A stretch of DNA of 64,000 nt from an uncultured Eubacteriales bacterium (lineage in GTDB: Bacteria > Bacillota > Clostridia > Lachnospirales > Lachnospiraceae): contig URMF01000013.1 in NCBI GenBank assembly GCA_900548855.1, positions 1 through 64,000 on the forward strand. Reading direction: 5' to 3'. Shown one piece after another: positions 39,760 to 49,184 of the stretch (positions are counted from its first letter, which is position 1; every line of letters begins with the position of its first letter). The position numbers and the translations under genes were made by a program. The notes under the pieces are model-generated. The model saw only the letters and a program-made list of their open reading frames with translations. It did not search any database and had not been told where the DNA came from.

Positions 39760-41187
39760 CTATACTGCTCCATGCTTTTTTAATGGTCTGTCTTCTCTTT
39801 TGGTATAAAGCATCTCAAATGCAGCAACTAAGCGTTTTCTGGTAGCCGCACCATCAATGATATCATCTACATATCCGCGTCTTGCTGCTGCCTGCGCGCT
39901 GGACATTTTCGCGGTATATTCTGCTTTCACAGCAGCAATTTTTTCTTTGTCATAACCATCCTTTGAAAGCTCATCCGCATACATAATCTTAACTGCCTGT
40001 TCCGGCTCCATTGTTCCAATGCTGGCAGTGTTCCATGCATATTCTATATCAGCGCCAATGGACTTGGAATTCATAGCAAGATATGCACTTCCCATGGCAT
40101 TGCCCATTACAAGATTAACCTTAGGCACTGTTGCATTTGCAAATGCATAAGTAAGCTTTGCTGCTGCCTTTGCAATTCCTGTTTCCTCTGAAACAGTAGC
40201 CTTATATCCCTTCACATTTGTCAGGGAAAGTACCGGAATGCCAAATGCATCCAGGAAATTAACAAATTCTGCCGCAATATAAGCACCCTTTGTTGACAAC
40301 ATATCTCCGCCATCTTTAACCTGGTTTGCTACACAGCCAACGGTTGTTCCATTTAACTTAATGAAACCAATTACCATATCCTTTGCATATTCCTTCTTAA
40401 GCTCAATAAAGACATTGCTGTCAGAAATATGGGTAAGTACTGCCCTTGCATCATCTGCAAGTCCTTCTAAGTTAGGAATCTCTCTGTTAAGGTCGTCCAT
40501 GCATTCTGCAAAATTAGAATCATCTTCATTATTAGACGGAAGGAAGGTTACAACCTGTCTAATTCTTCCAAGTACAGCAGCATCATCCTCCAATACTTCG
40601 TCTACCAGAGCGGAATTACTTTCCTGATAAGAAGCCTCAGCAGTATTTAACTTTTCTGCGTAATTCTGTTCTAACGCATTCGGACTGTTTACAAATAATT
40701 TGGCAGAATCCTTTACCATAAAGGTGATATCTGACAATGCTGGAATAATGGTACTTCCACCGCCACATACACCAAAGATACCTGCAATCTGCGGCACTAC
40801 GCCAGAAGCGAAAGACTGCTTTAAATAAATATTACCAAACGCATTTAAAGAATCAACTGCCTCCTGTAATCTTAAACCTGCACAATCTATCAATCCGATT
40901 ACCGGCGCACCCATCTTCAGTGCCATATCATAGATTTTTGCGATTTTTGCTGCATGCATTTCACCAATGGAACCACCCAATACTTTGGCATCCTGACTAT
41001 ATACATACACTAGTCTTCCGTCAATTGTACCGTAACCTGTTACGACACCATCAGCCGGTGTTTCAGTGTCCATTGTGTTAAAGTCGGTATTTCTAGCAGT
41101 TACATAAGCACCAACTTCAACAAAACTTGAGTCATCAAGTAAAGCTGCAATTCTTTCACTTGCTGACAACGTAAGTTTATTGCTCAT
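39760..41187 (-). CDS. Carboxyl transferase, MmdA/12S-like subunit
   Basis: About 475 residues from ATG 41187 (MSNKLTLSASERI, GGAGGG upstream); the longer frame from 41247 is rejected. Two crotonase-like carboxyltransferase halves: the first has CAGLRLQEAVDSL and FGVCGGGSTIIPALSDI, the second has GYKATVSEETGIAKAAAKLTYAFA and MGNAMGSAYLAMNSKSIGADIEYAW. It resembles MmdA (methylmalonyl-CoA decarboxylase alpha), GcdA and the 12S subunit of transcarboxylase; the acyl-CoA substrate cannot be read from motifs. It heads the operon, directly downstream of the promoter at 41252-41280. Confidence 0.88.
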   Translation of the reverse strand: MSNKLTLSASERIAALLDDSSFVEVGAYVTARNTDFNTMDTETPADGVVTGYGTIDGRLVYVYSQDAKVLGGSIGEMHAAKIAKIYDMALKMGAPVIGLIDCAGLRLQEAVDSLNAFGNIYLKQSFASGVVPQIAGIFGVCGGGSTIIPALSDITFMVKDSAKLFVNSPNALEQNYAEKLNTAEASYQESNSALVDEVLEDDAAVLGRIRQVVTFLPSNNEDDSNFAECMDDLNREIPNLEGLADDARAVLTHISDSNVFIELKKEYAKDMVIGFIKLNGTTVGCVANQVKDGGDMLSTKGAYIAAEFVNFLDAFGIPVLSLTNVKGYKATVSEETGIAKAAAKLTYAFANATVPKVNLVMGNAMGSAYLAMNSKSIGADIEYAWNTASIGTMEPEQAVKIMYADELSKDGYDKEKIAAVKAEYTAKMSSAQAAARRGYVDDIIDGAATRKRLVAAFEMLYTKREDRPLKKHGAV

Positions 41188-41251
41188 TTTTAGCCCTCCG
41201 TTTTTATTTATTATAAGGCTCACTAAAGCAAGCCCAATTTTAGCCAATTAT

Positions 41252-41280
41252 ATTTTAGTACTTTTATGTCATTATTTCAA
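41252..41280 (-). promoter_or_regulatory. Promoter of the sodium-pump decarboxylase operon
   Basis: Minus strand: TTGAAA (41280-41275), 17-base spacer, TAAAAT (41257-41252). Both boxes match consensus at 5 of 6 positions. Transcription would start near 41245, about 58 bases before the ATG at 41187. Confidence 0.8.
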
Positions 41281-41364
41281 GGAAAACTTGTTACAAAATA
41301 CGACAGATTTTTATATCTTCAGCAAAACGTTTTTTACTCTACCGGACAGACTTTTCTATATAGT

Positions 41365-41398
41365 AAAAAGGACGATTACAAGATAACCTGCAACCGCC
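41365..41398 (-). terminator. Rho-independent terminator after pgsA
   Basis: Minus strand: GG-CGGTTGCA pairs with TGTAATCG-CC (with two G-U pairs and one bulge) around GGTTATCT, followed by TTTTT. It sits about 75 bases downstream of the pgsA stop and separates it from the decarboxylase operon. The remaining bases 41399-41471 are AT-rich with no evident feature. Confidence 0.65.
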
Positions 41399-41471
41399 TT
41401 TCATTTGCTTATTCCCAATTTACACATTGTTTATACACATATACTATTTTTTATCTTTTCACATATCCAAT

Positions 41472-42032
41472 TTACTTATTATTTTCAGCAAGAACACCCT
41501 TGTTATGAACTAGATAGTCAATCAGGGAAACTATCGTAAGAACCAGCGCAGCATAAATCAAAATATTTTCTACCAGATGAATTGCTCCTGCCGCCCCTGA
41601 AAATACACTGCCTAAATCTGCTAATAAAACACACAGCATTACCATCTGTTCTGCTGTTTTTACTTTTCCCCATATTCCTGCAGCAATTACAATGCCATTG
41701 TCAGCGGCCACCAGACGGAACCCACTTATAATAAATTCCCTTGCAATAATTACAATCACAATCCAGCATGGAATCCGCCCTAATTCAACAAATGCAATCA
41801 TGGCAGAGGATACCAAGAGCTTGTCCGCAAGAGGGTCCATAAATTTCCCAAAATTTGTAACCAGATTATACTTTCTTGCAATTTTTCCATCCAGCATATC
41901 CGTCAGGGAAGCTGCTGCAAAAATTACAAGTGCTACCCAGTTCCCATAAGGTACAGCCTCCCACAGCATTGCCACCAAAAAAAACGGAATTAAAATGGTT
42001 CTCAAAATCGTTAATTTATTCGGTAAATTCAT
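41472..42032 (-). CDS. pgsA: CDP-diacylglycerol-glycerol-3-phosphate 3-phosphatidyltransferase
   Basis: About 186 residues from ATG 42032 (MNLPNKLTILR), with GGAGAAAGAAG upstream. Membrane enzyme with the CDP-alcohol phosphotransferase motif DGKIARKYNLVTNFGKFMDPLADKLL (split here: DGKIAR, then G, D and D at the usual spacing). It makes phosphatidylglycerophosphate for phosphatidylglycerol. It overlaps the end of rimO by 17 bases; rimO-pgsA is a conserved pair in Firmicutes. Confidence 0.95.
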   Translation of the reverse strand: MNLPNKLTILRTILIPFFLVAMLWEAVPYGNWVALVIFAAASLTDMLDGKIARKYNLVTNFGKFMDPLADKLLVSSAMIAFVELGRIPCWIVIVIIAREFIISGFRLVAADNGIVIAAGIWGKVKTAEQMVMLCVLLADLGSVFSGAAGAIHLVENILIYAALVLTIVSLIDYLVHNKGVLAENNK

Positions 42033-43356
42033 AACTTCTTTCTCCAATCAAATCATATTCATTAAAATTTGTAATCGTAACCTCTATAAAATCACCAGAT
42101 AAAAGTTCTTCTTCCGATTCTACAAAAATATATCCGTCAATTTCCGGTGCATCCATATAAGAACGGCACATGTACATCTGCTCTTTGTAAAGATATCCCT
42201 CTACAATCACTTTCAAGGTTTTTCCCACCATAGCAGCATTTAAATCATAAGACACCTCCTGCTGGAGTTGCATGATTTCCTCCCGCCATGCCCTCTTCGT
42301 TTCTTCTGGAACCTGATTCTCAAATCCAGCAGCTGGAGTGCCCTCCTCCGGAGAATAGGTAAACACGCCAAGACGATTAAATTCCACCTCATCTACAAAG
42401 GAAAGCATTTCTTCGTGTTCCGCTTCCGTCTCTCCAGGGAACCCGGTAATCAAAGAAGTCCGAAGCACTATATCCGGAATTTCTTTCCTAATATAGGCTA
42501 TTGTCTTTCGGATTTCCTCTTTTGTTGTTTTTCTTCCCATCCGCCGTAAAATGGCATCCACACAGTGCTGAAGGGGCATATCTATATAATGGCAGACCTT
42601 GGGGTTATCCCTGATTTCAGCAATCAGCTCCTCTGTAATCTCCTCGGGATAGCAATATAACAGGCGAATCCATTGAAGCTCCTTAAGCTGTGATAATTTC
42701 TTCAGCAGCTCAGGAAGCTTCTTTTCATTATATAAATCAACTCCATAAAGCGTCGTCTCCTGTGCCACCAGACAGATTTCCGTAATTCCGTTTGAAACCA
42801 GATAATTTGCCTGAGCAATTAAATCCTCCATCGGGACACTGCGATAACTTCCTCTTACCTTTGGTATAATACAATAGGTACAATGCTTGTCACACCCTTC
42901 GGCAATCTTAAGATATCCCATATAAGTACCGGATGTAATCACCCTTTTCGCATGACTTGGGGCAAGGTAATTAATATCCTCAAAATGTTCATATTCTTTT
43001 CCGGTAAGAGCTTCTTCCACTGCCTCCACAATGGATTCTGTGCTGGTGGTTCCAAGAATGGCATCCACCTCCGGTAACTCCTTCCGTATCTCATCCTTAT
43101 ACCGCTGCGCCAAACATCCTGTTACAATTAAAGCCTTCAGTTTTCCTGTCTGCTTTAATTCTCCCATCTCTATAATATTTTCAATACTTTCTTCCTTCGC
43201 ATCATGAATAAAACAACAGGTATTAATAACAATAACATCTGCTTCCTTTTCTTCATTTGTGATTGCATAGCCCTTTTCCTGCAGCAATCCCAGCATAACC
43301 TCGCTGTCCACAAGATTCTTATCACAGCCAAGGGATACAAATAAAATCTGAATCAT
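42016..43356 (-). CDS. rimO: Ribosomal protein S12 methylthiotransferase RimO
   Basis: 446 residues. The N-terminal UPF0004 domain has Cys in SLGCDKNLVDSE, INTCCFIHDAKEES and VTGCLAQRYKDE. The radical-SAM cluster is CDKHCTYC, followed by IPKVRGSYRSVPMEDL, and a C-terminal TRAM domain ends the protein. LGCDKNLVDSE and the overall layout distinguish RimO from MiaB. It adds methylthio to an Asp of S12. Downstream it overlaps pgsA; folD is 24 bases upstream. Confidence 0.95.
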   Translation of the reverse strand: MIQILFVSLGCDKNLVDSEVMLGLLQEKGYAITNEEKEADVIVINTCCFIHDAKEESIENIIEMGELKQTGKLKALIVTGCLAQRYKDEIRKELPEVDAILGTTSTESIVEAVEEALTGKEYEHFEDINYLAPSHAKRVITSGTYMGYLKIAEGCDKHCTYCIIPKVRGSYRSVPMEDLIAQANYLVSNGITEICLVAQETTLYGVDLYNEKKLPELLKKLSQLKELQWIRLLYCYPEEITEELIAEIRDNPKVCHYIDMPLQHCVDAILRRMGRKTTKEEIRKTIAYIRKEIPDIVLRTSLITGFPGETEAEHEEMLSFVDEVEFNRLGVFTYSPEEGTPAAGFENQVPEETKRAWREEIMQLQQEVSYDLNAAMVGKTLKVIVEGYLYKEQMYMCRSYMDAPEIDGYIFVESEEELLSGDFIEVTITNFNEYDLIGERSYEFTE

Positions 43357-43380
43357 TTTCTGACTCCAATCTTTTACTTT

Positions 43381-44229
43381 TTATTCCTCAAACATGGTAG
43401 CTGCCTCAACGCAGTTGTTCATCAGCATTGCAATTGTCATAGGCCCTACACCACCCGGCACCGGAGTGATTGCGGATGCAATAGGTTCCACACTATCAAA
43501 ATCCACATCACCGCACAACTTGTTATTTTCATTACGGTGGATTCCCACATCAATCACAACTGCTCCTTCTTTTACATAAGAAGCATCTATCATCTTTGGT
43601 CTTCCAATGGCAACAACCAGGATATCTGCGCGCTTGCAGATCTCCTTCAAATTCTTTGTCTTAGAGTGGGTAATGGTGACGGTTCCATTTTCTCTTAACA
43701 GAAGAAGTGCCATCGGTTTCCCGACAATATTACTTCTTCCAATTACAACACACTCTTTTCCCTCTATCTCTACATTGCTTCGCTTAAGCAGCTGGATGAT
43801 TCCGGCAGGCGTACAGGAAACAAAGCCAGGCTGTCCAATACTTAAAGCTCCTACACTTTGTGGATGAAAGCCGTCCACATCCTTTTTCGGAGAAATGGCT
43901 TTTATGACAGTATCTTCATCAATATGCTTTGGAACCGGAAGCTGGACTAAAATACCATGAATCCTTTCATCCTTATTGAGCTTGTCAATTAAGGTGAGTA
44001 ATTCTTCCTGTGTGGTCTCCTCCGGCAGCTCATAGCTTTCGGAATGGATACCGATATACGCACAGGCCTTTTTCTTATTGCCTACATATACAGAGGATGC
44101 AGGGTCATTTCCTACCTGAATAACTGCCATGCCGATTTCTTTCCCCTCTGCCTTTAATGCTGCTACCTTTTCTTTTAACTCATCCTTAATCTGCTTGCTG
44201 ATTACCTTGCCATCAATTAAACTTGCCAT
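43381..44229 (-). CDS. folD: Bifunctional methylene-THF dehydrogenase/cyclohydrolase FolD
   Basis: 282 residues. Catalytic YVGNKKKACAYIGI (Lys), QLPVPKHIDEDTVIKAISPKKDVDGFHP, and GRSNIVGKPMALLLL for NADP. It interconverts methylene-, methenyl- and formyl-THF. fhs lies upstream at 44680-46347, with a small cupin gene between, so the two C1-carrier enzymes are near neighbours and probably one transcription unit from the promoter at 46396-46424. Start has AGGAGG upstream. Confidence 0.96.
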   Translation of the reverse strand: MASLIDGKVISKQIKDELKEKVAALKAEGKEIGMAVIQVGNDPASSVYVGNKKKACAYIGIHSESYELPEETTQEELLTLIDKLNKDERIHGILVQLPVPKHIDEDTVIKAISPKKDVDGFHPQSVGALSIGQPGFVSCTPAGIIQLLKRSNVEIEGKECVVIGRSNIVGKPMALLLLRENGTVTITHSKTKNLKEICKRADILVVAIGRPKMIDASYVKEGAVVIDVGIHRNENNKLCGDVDFDSVEPIASAITPVPGGVGPMTIAMLMNNCVEAATMFEE

Positions 44230-44268
44230 TCTTATCCTCCTTTTAACACGCTGCTGAAAACCTACCTA

Positions 44269-44610
44269 TTAACTCTCTATTCTCCTGCCGCCAAACGCAT
44301 GGATTGTGCGGGTACCGGCTATTACTCTGCCATGATGCGGAACTTTCTTAGGTATCAGCAATTCATCACCTGGATTTAACACATGCTCCACACCATCAAA
44401 AATCTCCACATATTGTCCTGCCACACATACGATATATTCATCAAACTCATGCACATTTTCCTTTGAATCTCTGTCTGAATAATATGTCCAATACGCAATC
44501 TGGCTGCCATCTTTTCCTTCAAAATAATAACCATCAATATCCGGTGTATTTTGCTGACTGCTGTCAATATGATTCAACACATTTTTCATAAAATCTGGAA
44601 AATCCTTCAT
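44269..44610 (-). CDS. Cupin-domain protein
   Basis: About 113 residues from ATG 44610 (MKDFPDFM), with GGAGG upstream; the longer frame from 44655 is not supported. A single cupin barrel: the first motif is ENVHEFDEYIVCVAGQ, and the second is GDELLIPKKVPHHGRV with the second His. Metal ligands look mostly conserved. Function cannot be assigned; it lies between fhs and folD, which suggests no clear biochemical link to C1 metabolism. Confidence 0.8.
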   Translation of the reverse strand: MKDFPDFMKNVLNHIDSSQQNTPDIDGYYFEGKDGSQIAYWTYYSDRDSKENVHEFDEYIVCVAGQYVEIFDGVEHVLNPGDELLIPKKVPHHGRVIAGTRTIHAFGGRRIES

Positions 44611-44679
44611 CAATAATACCTCCATTATTATATATATCTTACAAAAGCTCATCACCCTGTCTTGTAAAATATATCTTTA

Positions 44680-46347
44680 TCAAAACAGTCCTACAATCTG
44701 GTCATTAATCACATCTATATTTTCTGCTGCCGGCACTTTAGGAAGTCCAGGCATTGTCATAATGGAACCGGTAATCGCCACCACAAAGCCTGCTCCCGCA
44801 TTGACGTATACATCCCTTACACTGATATCAAAATTAGACGGTCTTCCAAGCTTTGTCTGGTCATCGGATAAGGAATACTGGGTCTTTGCCATACAAACCG
44901 GAAGGCTGCCATAGCCTAGAGAGGTAATTTTCCCTAACTGCTTCTTGGCTGCGGCTGTATAATTTACTCCATTTGCTCCATAAATCTTCGTTGCTATGGT
45001 TTCAATCTTATCCTCAAGAGACATATCATCCTCATAAAGCATCTTAAAATCTGCCTGCTTATTCTCTAATACATCTACTACCTTCTCTGCCAGCTCTAAG
45101 CCGCCTTCGCCGCCTTTTTCCCAAACCTTTGCAAGGGCAAAATTACAGCCCTTTCCTTCCACAAATTCTTTTATATAAGACAACTCTGCTTCGGAATCTG
45201 TAATGAACTGGTTTAACGTAACAACAATCGGCACACCATACTGCTGTAAATTCTCAATATGCTTCTCTAAGTTCACAATACCCTTCTTTAAGGCATCTAC
45301 ATTCTCATGATTCAAGTCTGCCTTTGCAACACCACCGTTGTATTTTAAAGCACGGACAGTTGCTACTAACACAATTGCATCCGGTGCAATCCCTGCCTTA
45401 CGGCACTTGATATCTAAGAATTTCTCTGCACCCAAATCTGCACCAAAACCAGCCTCTGTTACTACAATATCGGATAACTTAAGAGCAAGCTTTGTCGCAC
45501 GTACAGAGTTACATCCATGTGCGATATTTGCAAATGGTCCGCCATGTACAAATGCAGGAGTATGCTCTAAGGTCTGAATCATATTTGGCTTAATTGCATC
45601 CTTAAGCAGGGCTGCCATCGCTCCTACTGCTTTTAAATCCTTGGCAGTTACCGGATTGCCCTCCACAGAATAAGCCACAATAATCTTTCCAAGCTTATCC
45701 TTCAAGTCCTCCATATCATTTGCCAGGCAGAGAATTGCCATAATCTCAGAGGCTACCGAAATGACAAAATGGTCTTCTCTCACAAATCCATCCATTTTAC
45801 TGCCAAGACCAACTACAATATTACGAAGTGAGCGGTCATTCATATCCAGGCAACGCTTCCACACAACCTGCCTTGTATCAATATGTAAGGCATTTCCCTG
45901 TTGAATATGATTGTCAAGCATGGCTGCCAACAGATTATTTGCAGATGTAATCGCATGAAAATCACCTGTAAAATGCAGATTTAAATCTTCCATTGGCACC
46001 ACCTGGGAATATCCACCGCCGGCAGCACCGCCCTTTATACCAAAGCAAGGTCCAAGGGAAGGCTCGCGCAAAGCGATAGAGGCTTTCTTTCCCATCCGTC
46101 CAAGTGCCTGCCCAAGCCCCACCGTAACCGTTGTCTTTCCCTCACCGGCAGGTGTAGGATTAATGGCGGTCACTAATACCAGCTTTCCATCTTTATTATT
46201 TTCGATACGTTTAATCAGTTCATCGGAAAGCTTTGCTTTATATTTTCCATAAAGGTCTAATTCATCCTCAGAAATATCCAATTTCTTAGCTACCTCTTTG
46301 ATGTGTACCATTTCTGCTTCCTGTGCAATTTCAATGTCTGTCTTCAT
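44680..46347 (-). CDS. fhs: Formate-tetrahydrofolate ligase
   Basis: 555 residues, standard length. P-loop TPAGEGKTTVTVGLGQAL, then EPSLGPCFGIKGGAAGGGYSQ and the FTGDFHAITSANNLL signature. It ligates formate to THF with ATP, feeding purine synthesis and, in acetogens, the methyl branch of the Wood-Ljungdahl pathway; no other pathway genes are here. A strong promoter is at 46396-46424. Start has AGGAGG seven bases upstream. Confidence 0.97.
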   Translation of the reverse strand: MKTDIEIAQEAEMVHIKEVAKKLDISEDELDLYGKYKAKLSDELIKRIENNKDGKLVLVTAINPTPAGEGKTTVTVGLGQALGRMGKKASIALREPSLGPCFGIKGGAAGGGYSQVVPMEDLNLHFTGDFHAITSANNLLAAMLDNHIQQGNALHIDTRQVVWKRCLDMNDRSLRNIVVGLGSKMDGFVREDHFVISVASEIMAILCLANDMEDLKDKLGKIIVAYSVEGNPVTAKDLKAVGAMAALLKDAIKPNMIQTLEHTPAFVHGGPFANIAHGCNSVRATKLALKLSDIVVTEAGFGADLGAEKFLDIKCRKAGIAPDAIVLVATVRALKYNGGVAKADLNHENVDALKKGIVNLEKHIENLQQYGVPIVVTLNQFITDSEAELSYIKEFVEGKGCNFALAKVWEKGGEGGLELAEKVVDVLENKQADFKMLYEDDMSLEDKIETIATKIYGANGVNYTAAAKKQLGKITSLGYGSLPVCMAKTQYSLSDDQTKLGRPSNFDISVRDVYVNAGAGFVVAITGSIMTMPGLPKVPAAENIDVINDQIVGLF

Positions 46348-46395
46348 ATTAGCCTCCTTTTGCCCTAAAGCATTTCTTTTGCTTTGCTTCTCTCG

Positions 46396-46424
46396 ATTGT
46401 AACGATATAAAACAGGTTCGTCAA
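46396..46424 (-). promoter_or_regulatory. Promoter of fhs-cupin-folD
   Basis: Minus strand: TTGACG (46424-46419), 17-base spacer, TACAAT (46401-46396). Each box differs from consensus at one position. Transcription would start near 46389, about 42 bases before the fhs ATG. Between it and the ftsK stop (46498) is a short GC-rich hairpin (CCCG/CGGG, about 46470-46485) with no T run. Confidence 0.8.
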
Positions 46425-46497
46425 TATCATTTTTTAATTATTTATGAGTCCGGCAGATATCTGGAACAGCCCGGCGAAGCGGGATTGCAATTGCCTG

Positions 46498-49137
46498 TTA
46501 AAAATATTCATCTATATACTCTTCAAACTGTTCCTCACTCATCAGCACCTGTCTCGGTTTTGTACCCTCTTCCGGTCCCACTACGCCTGCTTCAAACAGT
46601 TGGTCCATAATACGTGCGGCCCGATTAAAGCCTATTTTAAACATTCTCTGCAGCATGCCGATGGATGCCTTATTTTTCTCTATAATAAATCTACCTGCCT
46701 GTACAAAATACTCATCATGGTCATTGACTGAAGAACCATCACCAACGGCTGGCGTGCTGTTTAATCCGGTAGAGGTAATCTGGTTTGTCATCTCTTCGCT
46801 ATAAGTGGTTTCCCCATTCTGAGCCTTTAGATATTCAACCACATTTACCACTTCATCATCTGAGATATATGCCCCCTGGACACGAAGAGGCTTTGGATAC
46901 ATGGTAGGATAAAACAGCATATCTCCATTTCCTAAAAGCTTCTCTGCTCCGACACTATCAATTATGGTTCTGGAATCCACTCCGGAGGATACGGAAAGCG
47001 CAATACGAGATGGCACATTCGCTTTAATCAGTCCGGTTACTACATCCACTGATGGTCTCTGGGTGGCGATTACCAAATGTATACCTGCTGCTCTGGCAAG
47101 TTGCGCCAGCCGCACAATAGCCTCTTCCACTTCTGCCTTGGCAACCATCATCAAATCCGCAAGCTCGTCCACTATAATCACAATCTGGGGCATCTTTTCA
47201 AGCTTCTCTTCCTCAAGCTTACCAGACTCCTGTACTTCTTTTACCCTGGCATTGTACCCCTGAATATTCCGGACATTACACTCGGAAAACATCTGATAAC
47301 GCTTTGTCATTTCTGCCACAGCCCAGTTCAGTGCTCCAGCCGCCTTCTTTGGATCTGTTACCACCGGTGTCAGCAAATGGGGAATACCGTTATATACCTT
47401 CAATTCCACCTGCTTCGGGTCCACCAAAATCAGCTTGACCTCATCCGGTCTCGCCTTATATAAAATGCTCATGATTAACGTATTGGTGCACACGGATTTA
47501 CCGGAGCCTGTGGCACCCGCAATCAACAAATGCGGCATCTTTGCAATATCCTCCACCACTACATTTCCTTCAATATCCTTACCTACAGCAAAGGCAAGCC
47601 TCGATGGATGCTTGATAAATTTCTCCGTATCAATCAACTCCCGAAACCCGACACCACTTCTGCTGCTGTTTGGAATCTCGATACCCACTGCTGATTTACC
47701 CGGAATCGGTGCCTCAATACGGATACTCTGTGCTGCAAGATTCATCATAATATCATCTGCAAGCCCTGTAATCTTGCTGACCTTAACTCCCTGCTCCGGA
47801 ACCATTTCATACCGGGTTACAGAAGGTCCACAGCTATAATTCGTCATGGTCACATTCACACCAAAGCTTTTTAATACCTCTTGAAGCTTAATGGCATTCT
47901 GCCGTATAACATCTTCCTTGGCGGCTGCCTGCTTCTTTCCCTTTTTTAACAACTCCATCGGTGGAAATTGGTATTCCGAATCGCTCTTTCCTACTTCCTT
48001 TGCTGATATATTTTTTACTTCTGCAGCAGTTTTATTTTCCATTGCCAACCCTGCGGCATCCATAGCCTCTGTCTTTACGGATTCAGCTGCTACAGGCATT
48101 TCTTCCTCCGGCAATACTGCCGGAACAACATTTTTCCTGCTTCTCGGCTTACGGGTTGCCTTTTTGGCATGCTCCTTAACCTCTTCCTTCTCAATCTCTG
48201 TGATAGCAATATGTTCCATCCCCTCCCCGGGCAGAGGCAGCTCATAATCCATTGTAATCTCATGAACCTCTTCATTTTCCGGAAGCTTATCCACTATCTT
48301 AGATGGTAAAATTCCCTGGTCAGCATCCGATGGCAAAACAGAAATCTGCTCAAGTACGGAAGCTTTTTTCCTCTGTGTGAAAACTTCATCCCTGTCATCT
48401 GGATAATCCTCCCTTACAATCTCCTTAAAATCGCTATCCTTTTTCTGTTTCTTCCTTTTTCCCGGTTTCCTGTTTTCTGGAAGTTCCTCAGAAAGCATTT
48501 CCACATCTGCTTCCTTCTCTCCAGCAGCATTTGCCAGTTTCTTGATAAAATCAATAACAGAAACTTCTGCAAACAATACAACACACAGTATAATTGCCAA
48601 AATTATAATGATATAGGTTCCAACCAGCCCTACACCTCTATGTAACAAATAGGCAAGCGAGCCGCATAAAATTCCTCCACCCAGCTGGTCATCAAATCCC
48701 TCTTTGAACAATCTAGCAAAATCGTATGTATCCATTCCCACTGCAAGCTGTGCAATCATGCCAAAACAAAGCAGCACACAGGAACCAAATATCACCTTCT
48801 GTACTGCCCGCTTTTTATATTCATTAATATGTAAAAAAAATGCGGCAAACATAACCATAATCGGCAGAATATATTCAATCATTCCAAATATTCCGAAAAA
48901 GAATCTGCTAATATTATTAATAAAGCCACAAAGTCCGAAATTCCCAAGTTCAATTATCAGCATCACCGCACAGATAACCCATACTGTAATCTCAGCAGCA
49001 AAAGATGCCTCTGCCTGCTCCTGGTTCTGTTTTTTCTTAGAATTACCCTTAGAAGTGCTGTTCTTTCTGACAGAACCTCCACCAGAACCTCTATTATATG
49101 AAGTTCGTTTTTTATTCTGATTATTACTACCAGCCAA
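46498..49137 (-). CDS. DNA translocase FtsK/SpoIIIE
   Basis: About 879 residues from TTG 49137, which has GGGAGG seven bases upstream; the longer frame from 49179 is rejected. The N-terminus is basic, followed by four membrane segments (about 45-200) and a charged linker (about 200-400). The motor domain has Walker A GATGSGKSVC and LILVDPKQVEL, and the C-terminal winged-helix gamma domain is FVQAGRFIIEKNKASIGMLQRMFKIGFNRAARI (given here in part). It pumps chromosomal DNA through the septum at division or sporulation. Upstream neighbour is a TepA-like protease, the same arrangement as in Bacillus. Confidence 0.95.
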   Translation of the reverse strand: MAGSNNQNKKRTSYNRGSGGGSVRKNSTSKGNSKKKQNQEQAEASFAAEITVWVICAVMLIIELGNFGLCGFINNISRFFFGIFGMIEYILPIMVMFAAFFLHINEYKKRAVQKVIFGSCVLLCFGMIAQLAVGMDTYDFARLFKEGFDDQLGGGILCGSLAYLLHRGVGLVGTYIIIILAIILCVVLFAEVSVIDFIKKLANAAGEKEADVEMLSEELPENRKPGKRKKQKKDSDFKEIVREDYPDDRDEVFTQRKKASVLEQISVLPSDADQGILPSKIVDKLPENEEVHEITMDYELPLPGEGMEHIAITEIEKEEVKEHAKKATRKPRSRKNVVPAVLPEEEMPVAAESVKTEAMDAAGLAMENKTAAEVKNISAKEVGKSDSEYQFPPMELLKKGKKQAAAKEDVIRQNAIKLQEVLKSFGVNVTMTNYSCGPSVTRYEMVPEQGVKVSKITGLADDIMMNLAAQSIRIEAPIPGKSAVGIEIPNSSRSGVGFRELIDTEKFIKHPSRLAFAVGKDIEGNVVVEDIAKMPHLLIAGATGSGKSVCTNTLIMSILYKARPDEVKLILVDPKQVELKVYNGIPHLLTPVVTDPKKAAGALNWAVAEMTKRYQMFSECNVRNIQGYNARVKEVQESGKLEEEKLEKMPQIVIIVDELADLMMVAKAEVEEAIVRLAQLARAAGIHLVIATQRPSVDVVTGLIKANVPSRIALSVSSGVDSRTIIDSVGAEKLLGNGDMLFYPTMYPKPLRVQGAYISDDEVVNVVEYLKAQNGETTYSEEMTNQITSTGLNSTPAVGDGSSVNDHDEYFVQAGRFIIEKNKASIGMLQRMFKIGFNRAARIMDQLFEAGVVGPEEGTKPRQVLMSEEQFEEYIDEYF

Positions 49138-49184
49138 GCTGATAACCTCCCTTTTTTTATTTCTGATTCTATATACCACAATAT

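Noticed and set aside
41188..41247. Upstream extension of the MmdA-like gene by 20 codons
   Set aside because: ATG 41187 has a strong ribosome site and gives the family N-terminus; the extension would run through the leader downstream of the promoter.
46440..46497. Short GC-rich hairpin downstream of the FtsK gene as a terminator
   Set aside because: The stem CCCG/CGGG is only 4 bp and is not followed by a T run, so I do not list it as a terminator.
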